From assembly GCF_021728415.1 (NCBI RefSeq), contig NZ_JAKKDV010000003.1, forward strand, positions 276,878 through 340,877: DNA of 64,000 nt, in the 5' to 3' direction. The position numbers were made by a program, and so were the translations under genes. Below the pieces are notes generated by a model, which saw nothing but the letters and a program-made list of their open reading frames with translations, did not search any database and was not told the origin of the DNA. The DNA comes from Flaviramulus multivorans (GTDB taxonomy: Bacteria; Bacteroidota; Bacteroidia; Flavobacteriales; Flavobacteriaceae). Positions 25,568 to 33,466 of the stretch are shown here, piece by piece (within the stretch, counting starts at the first letter, position 1; every line of letters starts with the position of its first letter).

Positions 25568-26296
25568 TTAATTTCGATTTTTAAGTTCTTCTTCAATTTG
25601 TGCAATTAATGATTTGGCATTTTTAATTCCAAAAACTTTGTAATATTTAATAGATGATTTATTAAAGCCTATCCTATTTTTTAGATAATTTTTATAATAT
25701 GAATTCTTAGATAACTCCTCATAATTTTCTGGAATGACCTCTCCAATATAATTGTATTCTTTAAAATACTTTCGGTAAATATCCTGCTGATCTTTAAATA
25801 GCATATCCCATTCTGAATCATTCCAACTCAATAAATAAGCATAATTACGTTGGTAATGACTAGTAATAGTATTTCTTAGCGAATCATTTTTAATGAGTTT
25901 CATTCCTTCCTTGTTCATACTATTATAGGCATTCATGGTAACCAAAAACTTGGGAGCCAAAGTAACTTTGCCAAAATGTTTATATAGAGAATCATTCTCA
26001 GAGATATTATTTTTAAAAGCAGAAAGAATAATGTTTGCAGACTCAATAGAATTTTCGTGGTAGCCAACATTATCCTGCATATCCACGATGTCTGCTTTTA
26101 AGTTTTCCTGCATTTCTTCAAGCAGTGCCAATTCTAAATTTTGTTCCTTTCGTGCTTCATTCCAATTATTAATCTGTAAGGCAATCAAAATACCAATAAC
26201 TACAAGGATAATTTCACCAATGGCATATTTAGTGTACTTAGTGGTTTTCCCCTCGTTTAGTAGATTTTTACGAATGTTTCGGAAGAATTTAATCAT
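25568..26296 (-). CDS. DUF6090 family membrane protein (array member 2)
   Basis: 242 residues with the family start MIKFFRNIRKNLLNEGKTTKY, a single transmembrane segment (about 24-43) and INNWNEARKE after it. The variable part keeps the IKNDSLRNTITSHYQRNYAY segment (about 135-155) seen in its neighbours and ends in SLIAQIEEELKNRN. Its ATG overlaps the stop of member 3 by 4 bases. Its N-terminal subtype matches member 4 rather than member 1 or 3. Function unknown. Confidence 0.8.
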   Translation of the reverse strand: MIKFFRNIRKNLLNEGKTTKYTKYAIGEIILVVIGILIALQINNWNEARKEQNLELALLEEMQENLKADIVDMQDNVGYHENSIESANIILSAFKNNISENDSLYKHFGKVTLAPKFLVTMNAYNSMNKEGMKLIKNDSLRNTITSHYQRNYAYLLSWNDSEWDMLFKDQQDIYRKYFKEYNYIGEVIPENYEELSKNSYYKNYLKNRIGFNKSSIKYYKVFGIKNAKSLIAQIEEELKNRN

Positions 26297-27042
26297 TGTT
26301 TATTTAAAAATTGCTCAATATCGTGGATTAGTTTTTTTGAATTTTTTTGCGAATACTGCATCTCCTCATTTACAAGCTTGAAAAGAATCCGTTTAAAATT
26401 ACTTAAGCCCTGAAAAGAGGCAGCAAGATGAGCCATTTCTACCTTAGACCACACCAAACTATCTATAAGAGGACCTTGGTCGTGTAAAGGTGTCGCTCCA
26501 AACGTATAGCTATCTACATAGTTAGATACTTTGTTGCTATAATCTACCGTAACATTTTTGATAATCTCGTTAAAGTTAGATTTTGTATTGTAAAATGTTT
26601 TGATTTTTTCCTTGAGTGAATCAGAAAGCTTTTCTATAAGCCCAGTTTGTACTAAGCTAGTATAGGCATTCGTATTATAAACAATGGGGTTATTCCAAGT
26701 GGGATTGAATTCCTTTTGAGCAATCCTCAATAGTGTGTCAACTTTTGCTTTAGGACTTGCCACACGTTCTCTAAACGATTCATTGATTTCGTACTGGTAG
26801 TTAACTTCGGGAAGCCTATTGCTAATTAAAATGGTGTCTTGAACAAGGTCATTTTTAAGAGCAATCAAAGCTTCCTTAGCATTCTGTTTTATTTTTTTTT
26901 GCTCATTCCAATTATTAATTTGTAATGCAATCAAAATACCAATCACTACAAGTACAATCTCACCAATAGCATAAAGTAAATACTTGCTAAATTTATTTTC
27001 AGTAAGTAATTTTTGGCGGATTTTTCTAAAGAATTTTATCAT
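26293..27042 (-). CDS. DUF6090 family membrane protein (array member 3)
   Basis: 249 residues beginning MIKFFRKIRQKLLTENKFSKY, one transmembrane segment (about 24-43), then INNWNEQKK. The rest is helical and charged, with TGLIEKLSDSLKEKIKTFYN (about 132-151) in the place of the RNDSLR segment of its paralogues. It overlaps both neighbours by 4 bases, so members 4, 3 and 2 are translationally coupled. N-terminal subtype as member 1. Function unknown. Confidence 0.8.
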   Translation of the reverse strand: MIKFFRKIRQKLLTENKFSKYLLYAIGEIVLVVIGILIALQINNWNEQKKIKQNAKEALIALKNDLVQDTILISNRLPEVNYQYEINESFRERVASPKAKVDTLLRIAQKEFNPTWNNPIVYNTNAYTSLVQTGLIEKLSDSLKEKIKTFYNTKSNFNEIIKNVTVDYSNKVSNYVDSYTFGATPLHDQGPLIDSLVWSKVEMAHLAASFQGLSNFKRILFKLVNEEMQYSQKNSKKLIHDIEQFLNKQ

Positions 27043-27827
27043 CGTGCAATTTCCTCATCAATTAATGAAATCAATTTTTCAATATAATGAACTAAATCTT
27101 TGTGGATGCCTGCTAAATAGCCATTATTCATAAAGGAGAGTCGGAGTCCATTTTTAAATTTCTCGTTATGATGTTGCCATTTCGCATCTTCAATAAACTT
27201 ATTATGTAAAGATGGGTCGATATCCTTAGCAGTAAGTCTTTTTGGTAATCCATAGGTTGGTTGAGTTATATCGAAAAATCCAAGCGATATCATGTTTTCA
27301 ACATGTGGATCGTACAAATACGCTTCGTATTCTCTACGCATATGATTTTCACCCGAAGCAATAGCTACGTAAGTCTTATCTAATTCTAATAATCTATTTT
27401 TAATGGAATCGTTTTTTATAAAACTAAGATTTCCAGAACTCAATAATTCTTTATACGTATTGTTGTTAGGCACAAAGGTGTTCCATATAAAAACCCGTTC
27501 GTACGTATCGGTATATTGCTGAACATCTTCAATTGATTGAGGCTCTTCTCCATTTATTAAATCGGAACTTGCTTGCGCTTTCTGAAAGCGATAGTTGGCA
27601 AAGTGGGTGTTATTTTCAATTTCGCTAACCAAATCGGCGCGAAGATTTTTTAGAAAATTTACTTCAACCGCACGTTCTTTCCTGCGTTCATTCCAATTAT
27701 TAATTTGTAAAGCAATCAAAATGCCGATGACCACTAATACAATTTCACCAATGGCATATTTAGTATACTTAGTCGTTTTTCCCTCATTTAGTATATTTTT
27801 ACGTATGTTTCGGAAGAATTTTATCAT
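27039..27827 (-). CDS. DUF6090 family membrane protein (array member 4)
   Basis: 262 residues, the longest of the five. It starts MIKFFRNIRKNILNEGKTTKY, crosses the membrane once (about 24-43) and continues with INNWNERRKERAVE. The SSGNLSFIKNDSIKNRLLEL segment (about 130-149) is the family's central motif. The stop overlaps the ATG of member 3. N-terminal subtype as member 2. Function unknown. Confidence 0.8.
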   Translation of the reverse strand: MIKFFRNIRKNILNEGKTTKYTKYAIGEIVLVVIGILIALQINNWNERRKERAVEVNFLKNLRADLVSEIENNTHFANYRFQKAQASSDLINGEEPQSIEDVQQYTDTYERVFIWNTFVPNNNTYKELLSSGNLSFIKNDSIKNRLLELDKTYVAIASGENHMRREYEAYLYDPHVENMISLGFFDITQPTYGLPKRLTAKDIDPSLHNKFIEDAKWQHHNEKFKNGLRLSFMNNGYLAGIHKDLVHYIEKLISLIDEEIAR

Positions 27828-27873
27828 TTTTTAAAAGTTGTAGCTTTTGAACTTGAGATTTGCTGTATTGAAG

Positions 27874-28629
27874 TTATTTTTCTAACTCCTTATTGATTAA
27901 GTTTATAATTCCTTTTGTATCAGTAATTAACTTTTCAAGTTTGTCAATGGCATCTTTATTAATCCAAAAATGTACCGCTGCGTTATTAATGTATTCAACT
28001 TTTTTATTACGCAAATGATCTGCAAGTTCCGATGAATTTTGTTCCCCAAACAGGAAAGCTGATACAGGTTCAAATCTCATAATGCTATTATTATATGTAA
28101 AAGGTGCGTCATTGGGTAGTGCCCATTCAGTTCCAATTCTGATCCATTCCGCAACTTGCTTATGTTTTGCATAATGCTTTACCAATTCATCTCGTAATCC
28201 GGAATTGCGGATTACCTTTAAATTTCCCGTACTCGAGAGGTCATCAAAAGTTGAAGTTGACGATGAAAAAATTGGATAGATACTACCATAACCAAAAAAA
28301 TCGTTTGCAGCTACTATAAGTGCTTCATCATTAGAATTAGCTGAATTTAGGGCAATTGAAAGATTCTCGATGGTTTCTATTCCTTTTTCCAAATCTGCAA
28401 TATTATTTTTAAATGTCATGATATCATCATTATTTTCGGAAAGCAGACGATTTAAGTATAAATTTTCTTGTTTAGCAGATTTTCTGTTTTCATTAGCATT
28501 ATTGATTTGCAGAGCAATCAAAATTCCTATAACTACTAAAATAATTTCACCAATAGCGTATTTAAAATACTTGCCAGTTTTACCCTCTAAAAGTAAATTT
28601 TGGCGAAATTTTCGAAAGAATTTTATCAT
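27874..28629 (-). CDS. DUF6090 family membrane protein (array member 5, first in the operon)
   Basis: 251 residues, first gene of the array in the direction of transcription. The start MIKFFRKFRQNLLLEGKTGKY mixes features of both subtypes; one transmembrane segment (about 24-43) is followed by INNANENRK, again a deviation from INNWNE. SSTGNLKVIRNSGLRDELVKH (near 125-145) is the central motif. A 46-base gap separates it from member 4. No perfect -7 box was found upstream. Function unknown. Confidence 0.8.
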   Translation of the reverse strand: MIKFFRKFRQNLLLEGKTGKYFKYAIGEIILVVIGILIALQINNANENRKSAKQENLYLNRLLSENNDDIMTFKNNIADLEKGIETIENLSIALNSANSNDEALIVAANDFFGYGSIYPIFSSSTSTFDDLSSTGNLKVIRNSGLRDELVKHYAKHKQVAEWIRIGTEWALPNDAPFTYNNSIMRFEPVSAFLFGEQNSSELADHLRNKKVEYINNAAVHFWINKDAIDKLEKLITDTKGIINLINKELEK

Positions 28630-28766
28630 CTATTATTGGTTGGTTATAATTAATGTATGCCAACATTAACGAATATAATTCGTTTTTAAATAATTAGAAT
28701 GGGGAGATAAACGAAGTTAGTTTTTTTTTCTGATAACGACAATAGCTAAAATTATCAGAGAAAAAA

Positions 28767-29393
28767 TTAAATAACGTAAAAGAAAATCATAAAAAAATGA
28801 CAAACGGCACCTGCTAAAACAAACAAATGCCAAATAACATGATTAAAAGGTATTTTTTGAAAGACGTAAAAAACAATACCAACCGTATAAGCTAATCCAC
28901 CAGCAAAGAGTAACAAAACACCATCATTACTTATTGTATTGGACAGGTTCGAAAAATCGAACACAATTAGCCAACCCATAACCAGATATAAAAGCGTAGA
29001 AAACACTTCAAACTTTCCAGTAAAAAATAGTTTTAAAATAACACCAAAAGCGGCTATAACCCAAACTGCCCAAAAGAGCGACCAGCCTAAACTTTGCTCT
29101 AAAGCAATTAAACAAACCGGTGTATAGGTACCCGCAATAAGAAAATAGATGCTAATATGGTCAACAATCCTGAAATAATGCTTACGCTTCTCCCCTTTTA
29201 CAGCATGATAAAACGTAGAGGCACTAAATAATATAATGATAGAGATACCATAAATTATAACACTAAAGAGGCTCCAATTTGCTTTATTGTTGTCGTAATT
29301 AATCAGAAGTACCAAAGCTACAACGCCAAAAATAGCACCAATGGCGTGTGATATGGCGTTTAGTTTTTCCTCAAAAGGTGTTTGAACACGCAT
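28767..29393 (-). CDS. trhA: Hemolysin III / PAQR family membrane protein TrhA
   Basis: 208 residues with seven predicted transmembrane segments. PAQR hallmarks: EEKLNAISHAIGAIFG at the N-terminus, SASTFYHAVKGEKRKHYFRIVDHISIYFLIAG in the centre and a C-terminal HVIWHLFVLAGAVCHFF, which together supply the conserved His/Asp metal site. Homologues (TrhA) affect membrane fluidity and lipid homeostasis; the 'hemolysin' name is historical. It follows the DUF4294 gene with a one-base overlap and is probably co-transcribed with it. Confidence 0.88.
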   Translation of the reverse strand: MRVQTPFEEKLNAISHAIGAIFGVVALVLLINYDNNKANWSLFSVIIYGISIIILFSASTFYHAVKGEKRKHYFRIVDHISIYFLIAGTYTPVCLIALEQSLGWSLFWAVWVIAAFGVILKLFFTGKFEVFSTLLYLVMGWLIVFDFSNLSNTISNDGVLLLFAGGLAYTVGIVFYVFQKIPFNHVIWHLFVLAGAVCHFFMIFFYVI

Positions 29394-30076
29394 TACTTTT
29401 CTTTAGGTTCTTCGGCGTTAATCCATTTATTAGTTAAATCAAAAAAGTCGAACTTTATAGCTGAATCTTGGCGAACTAACACACCACTTTGAAAGTTTCG
29501 TTGCAATATGTCTTCAATTAAATAATCTTCCTTTTCGTTAAAAGGGTCAAACTCACGCTTTAATGAAATATCAAACATGCTTGCCGTTGTATTGTACCAA
29601 AAGGCGCGCCAACCACTTCGTAATTCCTTAATCAAATCAAAAGCCGTTGTCCCCGTTTGCCTATGAATTAATTTTACCAAAATTTGACCTTCAGTTCTTG
29701 TTAATTTTTTTAACTCATCTGAGAACTCGCCTTCAATATACTTTTGAACCCGTTTCGTGTATCTTTTTTTATCTCTCGCTCGCTTTAAGGTTGACATTCT
29801 AGCATTCATCGAGTCTAAGCGTTCTGCAGCTAATTTAGCGTATGGATAAACCTTAATGGTTTTACGTCTTAAAATTAAATATCTAATGCGATCTTCTTTA
29901 CTATCAAACTTTAGTTTATGCAAAAGCATCACTTCATCCAAATCTATGGCGGTTCTTGGTATAGAGTCGCCTTCAATGATAAGGTATTCAATCGACGTAG
30001 AATCTTGCACAATTTCATTCACTTGAGCAAATAAACCAATGGGAAGTAATATGAATAAATATTTAAAAAAGTTCAT
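29393..30076 (-). CDS. Exported DUF4294 family protein
   Basis: 227 residues with a signal peptide ending near LFAQ (residue 18). The mature part contains a long basic block, RYLILRRKTIKVYPYAKLAAERLD, then KRYTKRVQKYIEGEFSDELKKLTR and GQILVKLIHRQTGTTAFDLIK, the DUF4294 signature in Bacteroidota. The protein is predicted to be periplasmic. A perfect -7 box lies 29 bases upstream of the start. Its stop overlaps the trhA start by one base. Function unknown. Confidence 0.85.
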   Translation of the reverse strand: MNFFKYLFILLPIGLFAQVNEIVQDSTSIEYLIIEGDSIPRTAIDLDEVMLLHKLKFDSKEDRIRYLILRRKTIKVYPYAKLAAERLDSMNARMSTLKRARDKKRYTKRVQKYIEGEFSDELKKLTRTEGQILVKLIHRQTGTTAFDLIKELRSGWRAFWYNTTASMFDISLKREFDPFNEKEDYLIEDILQRNFQSGVLVRQDSAIKFDFFDLTNKWINAEEPKEK

Positions 30077-30104
30077 CTAAAATATACTGGAGCATTTAAC
30101 ACAT

Positions 30105-30112
30105 CAAAATTA
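30105..30112 (-). promoter_or_regulatory. -7 promoter box of the DUF4294-trhA unit
   Basis: The minus strand reads TAATTTTG, a perfect TAnnTTTG. Transcription would begin near 30098, about 21 bases before the ATG at 30076. Confidence 0.6.
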
Positions 30113-30179
30113 CTAATTTACGTAATCATTAACCTTAAAATCTTATTAATATTATTATTTTAGTCCAAAACTTTTATAA

Positions 30180-31268
30180 ATGGCAAACAAAAGCATACTT
30201 AACAAAAAGTCGATGGACTTTTTAGAAAAATATTTGAATAATGCGGCTCCTACGGGTTATGAATGGACTGGGCAAAAATTGTGGATGGACTACCTAAAAC
30301 CGTATGTGGATGAGTTTATAACTGATACTTATGGAACTGCAGTTGGTGTTATTAACCCTAAAGCAAAATATAAAGTAGTGATTGAAGGGCATGCTGATGA
30401 AATCTCGTGGTATGTTAATTATATATCGGATAACGGATTGATTTACGTGATAAGAAATGGAGGTAGCGATCATCAAATTGCACCGAGTAAAATTGTAAAT
30501 ATCCATACAAAAAAAGGTATTGTAAAAGGTGTTTTTGGATGGCCAGCAATTCATACCAGAAACAAAGCAAAAGAAGAACCACCAAAACCAGACAATATAA
30601 CCATTGATGTTGGTGCAAAAGATAAGGCCGAAGTTGAAAAAATGGGCATTCATGTGGGTTGCGTAATTACTTATCCTGATGAATTCCACATTTTAAATGG
30701 CGACAAGTTTGTTTGTCGTGCGCTCGATAATCGTATGGGTGGTTTTATGATTGCTGAAGTTGCTCGTTTGCTTAAAGAAAATAAAAAAACACTGCCTTTT
30801 GGTCTTTATGTTACTAATTCCGTTCAAGAAGAAATAGGATTACGTGGCGCGGAAATGATTACTCAAACTATAAAACCTAATGTGGCTATTGTAACGGATG
30901 TAACTCACGATACCACGACTCCAATGATTGAACGTAAAAAAGAAGGTCATTTAGAAATTGGGTTAGGACCTGTTGTCGCATATGCACCAGCGGTACAGCA
31001 GAAACTTCGTGATTTAATAACAGGCACCGCAGAGAAAAAGAAAATACCTTTTCAGCGTTCGGCATTATCAAGAGCAACGGGAACAGATACAGATGCTTTT
31101 GCATACAGCAACGGTGGTGTGGCCTCAGCTTTAATCTCGTTACCACTTCGCTATATGCATACAACGGTTGAAATGGTGCATAAAGATGACGTAGAAAATG
31201 TAATAAAACTTATATACGAAACACTTTTGAATATAAAAGAGGGGGAAACGTTTAGTTATTTTAAATAA
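30180..31268 (+). CDS. M42 family metallopeptidase
   Basis: 362 residues, the usual length of the M42 family (aminopeptidases with a co-catalytic metal pair, cytoplasmic). Visible motifs: EGHADE with metal ligand H71 and catalytic-side D73, CRALDNRMGG (bridging Asp), NSVQEEIGLRGA (catalytic Glu and metal Glu), VTDVTHD (metal Asp) and LPLRYMHTTVE (metal His). Older annotations call such proteins endoglucanase M or glutamyl aminopeptidase; substrate preference cannot be read here. The gene has its own hairpin terminator and stands alone. Confidence 0.92.
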   Translation: MANKSILNKKSMDFLEKYLNNAAPTGYEWTGQKLWMDYLKPYVDEFITDTYGTAVGVINPKAKYKVVIEGHADEISWYVNYISDNGLIYVIRNGGSDHQIAPSKIVNIHTKKGIVKGVFGWPAIHTRNKAKEEPPKPDNITIDVGAKDKAEVEKMGIHVGCVITYPDEFHILNGDKFVCRALDNRMGGFMIAEVARLLKENKKTLPFGLYVTNSVQEEIGLRGAEMITQTIKPNVAIVTDVTHDTTTPMIERKKEGHLEIGLGPVVAYAPAVQQKLRDLITGTAEKKKIPFQRSALSRATGTDTDAFAYSNGGVASALISLPLRYMHTTVEMVHKDDVENVIKLIYETLLNIKEGETFSYFK

Positions 31269-31273
31269 AACTC

Positions 31274-31299
31274 AAGCCTCATAATTGAGGCTTTTTTTT
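31274..31299 (+). terminator. Hairpin terminator after the M42 peptidase gene
   Basis: AAGCCTCA / TGAGGCTT, an 8-base stem with a TAAT loop, followed by a run of eight T. It lies 6 bases after the peptidase stop. The Nudix gene must therefore start after it, which excludes an upstream TTG at 31285 as its start. Confidence 0.9.
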
Positions 31300-31305
31300 A
31301 TAATC

Positions 31306-31863
31306 ATGGATGAACTGATAGATATTGTAACAAAAGATGGTAAACCGACTGGAAAGTCTGAATTAAAATCCGTAATTCATCAAAAAGGATATTATCATCA
31401 CACAGCACATGCCTGGTTTTATACAGATGAAGGTAATGTTTTATTATCACAACGTTCAGCTAAAAAAACTATTTGTCCGTTAATGTGGGATGTCTCTGTG
31501 GCTGGACATATTGATGCTGGTGAAAGTGCTGAGAAAGCTATAATTAGAGAAACTTTTGAAGAGATTGGTTTAAATATTTCAATAAACGACTTAAAAAAAG
31601 TTGGGGTTTTTGAGTGTTTTCAATCTTATGAAAATGGTATTATTGATAATGAATTTCACAATACATTCATAGCTAAACTAAAGGTTCCTCTATCACAATT
31701 AAAACCTCAGGAAGAGGAAGTTCAGGCTTTAAAATTGGTGTCATTAAATGATTTTAAAAAGCTTATTGATACTATTGGAAACAACAACAATCATTTTGTC
31801 CCTTCAAATAAAGCGTATTATGAATTTGTACTTCAAACCATTAAAAAAGCTTACTACAAATGA
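31306..31863 (+). CDS. Nudix hydrolase, IPP-isomerase-like
   Basis: 185 residues from the ATG at 31306 (MDELIDIVTKDGKPTG). The full Nudix box is present: G67, E73, R81-E82, E85-E86 and G88. The N-terminal DELIDIVTKDGKPTG and HHTAHAWFYT segments resemble the isopentenyl-diphosphate-isomerase/YfcD-like branch of Nudix proteins, so the substrate may be a diphosphate, but true IDI1 activity is uncertain. It overlaps the prsW gene by 4 bases. The start lies just after the terminator of the previous gene. Confidence 0.88.
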   Translation: MDELIDIVTKDGKPTGKSELKSVIHQKGYYHHTAHAWFYTDEGNVLLSQRSAKKTICPLMWDVSVAGHIDAGESAEKAIIRETFEEIGLNISINDLKKVGVFECFQSYENGIIDNEFHNTFIAKLKVPLSQLKPQEEEVQALKLVSLNDFKKLIDTIGNNNNHFVPSNKAYYEFVLQTIKKAYYK

Positions 31864-32534
31864 AGTTATTGCTTACTGCTGTTGCACCTGTTTTTATTAT
31901 CATTTTATTTATTTACATAAAGGATAAATACGAAAAGGAACCCAAGCGTTTATTGATTTATAATTTTCTTCTAGGGGCTTTTGTAAGTATTGTAATTACT
32001 ACAATTCTATACTATGTGTTTGATGTGATTTTACCACTAAGAGACAACATGAGCGTTATGCAACAGTTTATAAAGGCATTCTTTGTTGTTGGCTTAATTG
32101 AAGAGTTTAGCAAATACATTATTGTTAGATATTTTGCCCAACCAAACACTTCTTTTAATGAGCCTTTTGATGGGATTGTATATGCAGTAATGGTTTCTAT
32201 GGGTTTTGCTGCAACCGAAAATATTTTATACGTACTAGAAGGTGGCTACAAAACGGCTTTAATTAGGGCCTTTACGGCGGTACCAGCACATGCTACCTTT
32301 GGCATTTTAATGGGTTACTACATGGGAAAAGCTAAGTTTTCAAATAATAGAGTCGTTTTAAATTTAACTGGCCTTTTGTTGGCTATTGTTTTTCATGGTG
32401 CCTACGACTTTTTCTTATTTATAGATTTTGTACCTGGTATTTGGGTTGGAGCCTTTATCTCTTTATTTATTGGAATTTTATTATCTAGAAAAGCAATTAT
32501 TAAACACCAGAATGATTCTCATTTTAATATTTGA
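31860..32534 (+). CDS. prsW: PrsW family intramembrane metalloprotease
   Basis: 224 residues with about seven transmembrane segments. The family motifs are present: KDKYEKEP after the first helix (21-28), E81-E82 in LIEEFSKY, E120-N121 in AATENILY, H144 in VPAHATFG and a last His in FHGAYDF; together they make the membrane-embedded metal site. In Bacillus, PrsW cleaves an anti-sigma factor at site 1; the target here is unknown and may be different. It is coupled to the Nudix gene by an ATGA overlap. Confidence 0.88.
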   Translation: MKLLLTAVAPVFIIILFIYIKDKYEKEPKRLLIYNFLLGAFVSIVITTILYYVFDVILPLRDNMSVMQQFIKAFFVVGLIEEFSKYIIVRYFAQPNTSFNEPFDGIVYAVMVSMGFAATENILYVLEGGYKTALIRAFTAVPAHATFGILMGYYMGKAKFSNNRVVLNLTGLLLAIVFHGAYDFFLFIDFVPGIWVGAFISLFIGILLSRKAIIKHQNDSHFNI

Positions 32535-32602
32535 ATCCTTAAACTCATTTATCCTAGCCTATAAAATTCTTATATTTACTAACAACAAATTTTGACATAC
32601 CC

Positions 32603-33088
32603 ATGAGTAAAGTCTTTAAAGCCACAGTAAATAATTCTATTGAATTTGAATTTACTGACAGTGATATATCGAATCTAGATGCCCTCAAAACTTCCGACTA
32701 TTCCTATCATATTCTACAAAATAATAAATCGTATAAAGCTGAAATTTTAGAGGCAAACTTCAACAACAAATCATATAAAGTAAAAGTTAAAAACAATACT
32801 TATAACATAAACATACACAATGATTTAGATGTTTTAATTAATGAAATGGGGTTTGCTTTAGGAGCCTCAAAACATATAAACACTATTAATGCACCAATGC
32901 CAGGTTTAATTCTTGAAATTAATACCGAAGCGGGTCAAGAAGTCAAGGAAAATGACTCACTTTTAATTTTAGAAGCTATGAAAATGGAAAACATTATCAC
33001 TTCACCTAGAGATGGTAAAATAAAAACAGTTTTAGTTAAAAAAGGTGATGCTGTTGAAAAAAACCAATTATTAATTGAATTTGAATAA
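32603..33088 (+). CDS. Biotin carboxyl carrier subunit of an acyl-CoA carboxylase
   Basis: 161 residues. The C-terminal ~75 are a biotinyl domain with EAMKMEN; the biotinylated lysine is K127. PMPGLILEI and the closing GDAVEKNQLLIEF are typical. The N-terminal part is the linker/interaction domain seen in propionyl-CoA carboxylase carriers of Bacteroidota. With the biotin carboxylase and carboxyltransferase genes 0.4-1.8 kb downstream it forms a complete carboxylase. The DUF1801 gene lies between them. Confidence 0.92.
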   Translation: MSKVFKATVNNSIEFEFTDSDISNLDALKTSDYSYHILQNNKSYKAEILEANFNNKSYKVKVKNNTYNINIHNDLDVLINEMGFALGASKHINTINAPMPGLILEINTEAGQEVKENDSLLILEAMKMENIITSPRDGKIKTVLVKKGDAVEKNQLLIEFE

Positions 33089-33100
33089 CATGCATGTCTT

Positions 33101-33466
33101 ATGAGACATAATAAAGACATCCTAACGATTGATGATTATATGCAAGCACAACCAGACGCCTTTAAACCAACACTACAAAATTTAAGAGAAGTCATTCAAG
33201 AAGCAGCACCAAAAGCTAATGAAGCTATTCGATATGCCATACCAACTTTTAGGTTAGGAAATAAAAATCTAGTCCATTTTGCTGCTCATAAAGCACATTT
33301 TGCACTGTACCCTGCGCCTTCTGCAATCGTTAAGTTTTCAAAAGAATTAAGTAAGTACGACACTTCAAAAGGCACAATTAAGTTTCCGATAGAAACACCG
33401 ATACCTTATGATTTGATAACAAAAATTGTAGAGTTTCGTGTTTCAGAAATAAACTCAAAACCATGA
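33101..33466 (+). CDS. DUF1801 (YdhG-like) family protein
   Basis: 121 residues. The DUF1801 pattern is clear: LTIDDYMQAQPDAFKPTLQNLR, then EAIRYAIPTFRLGNKNLVHFAAHKAHFALYP, then SKGTIKFPIETPIP. This fold resembles small iron-chaperone-like proteins (frataxin-like FdrA/YdhG), but function is not firmly known. It sits between the biotin carrier and biotin carboxylase genes, 12 bases after the first, and overlaps the second by 4 bases, so it is transcribed with the carboxylase. A link to its activity is possible but unproven. Confidence 0.88.
   Translation: MRHNKDILTIDDYMQAQPDAFKPTLQNLREVIQEAAPKANEAIRYAIPTFRLGNKNLVHFAAHKAHFALYPAPSAIVKFSKELSKYDTSKGTIKFPIETPIPYDLITKIVEFRVSEINSKP

Larger units (their letters stand above)
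24804..28629 (-). repeat. Tandem array of five DUF6090 paralogous genes
   Basis: Five consecutive same-strand genes share a nearly constant first ~50 residues (MIKFFR..., then YAIGEI and VVIGILIALQ) and diverge afterwards. Transcription runs from 28629 to 24804. Joins are 46 bases, 4-base overlap, 4-base overlap and 8 bases. N-terminal subtypes alternate (ENKFSKY in the first and third from the left, EGKTTKYTKY in the second and fourth), which points to duplication of a two-gene unit. Confidence 0.8.

Noticed and set aside
30294..30689. Minus-strand frame of 131 codons opposite the M42 peptidase
   Set aside because: Antisense of a gene with full catalytic motifs; composition is Phe/Ile/Asn-rich without a fold.
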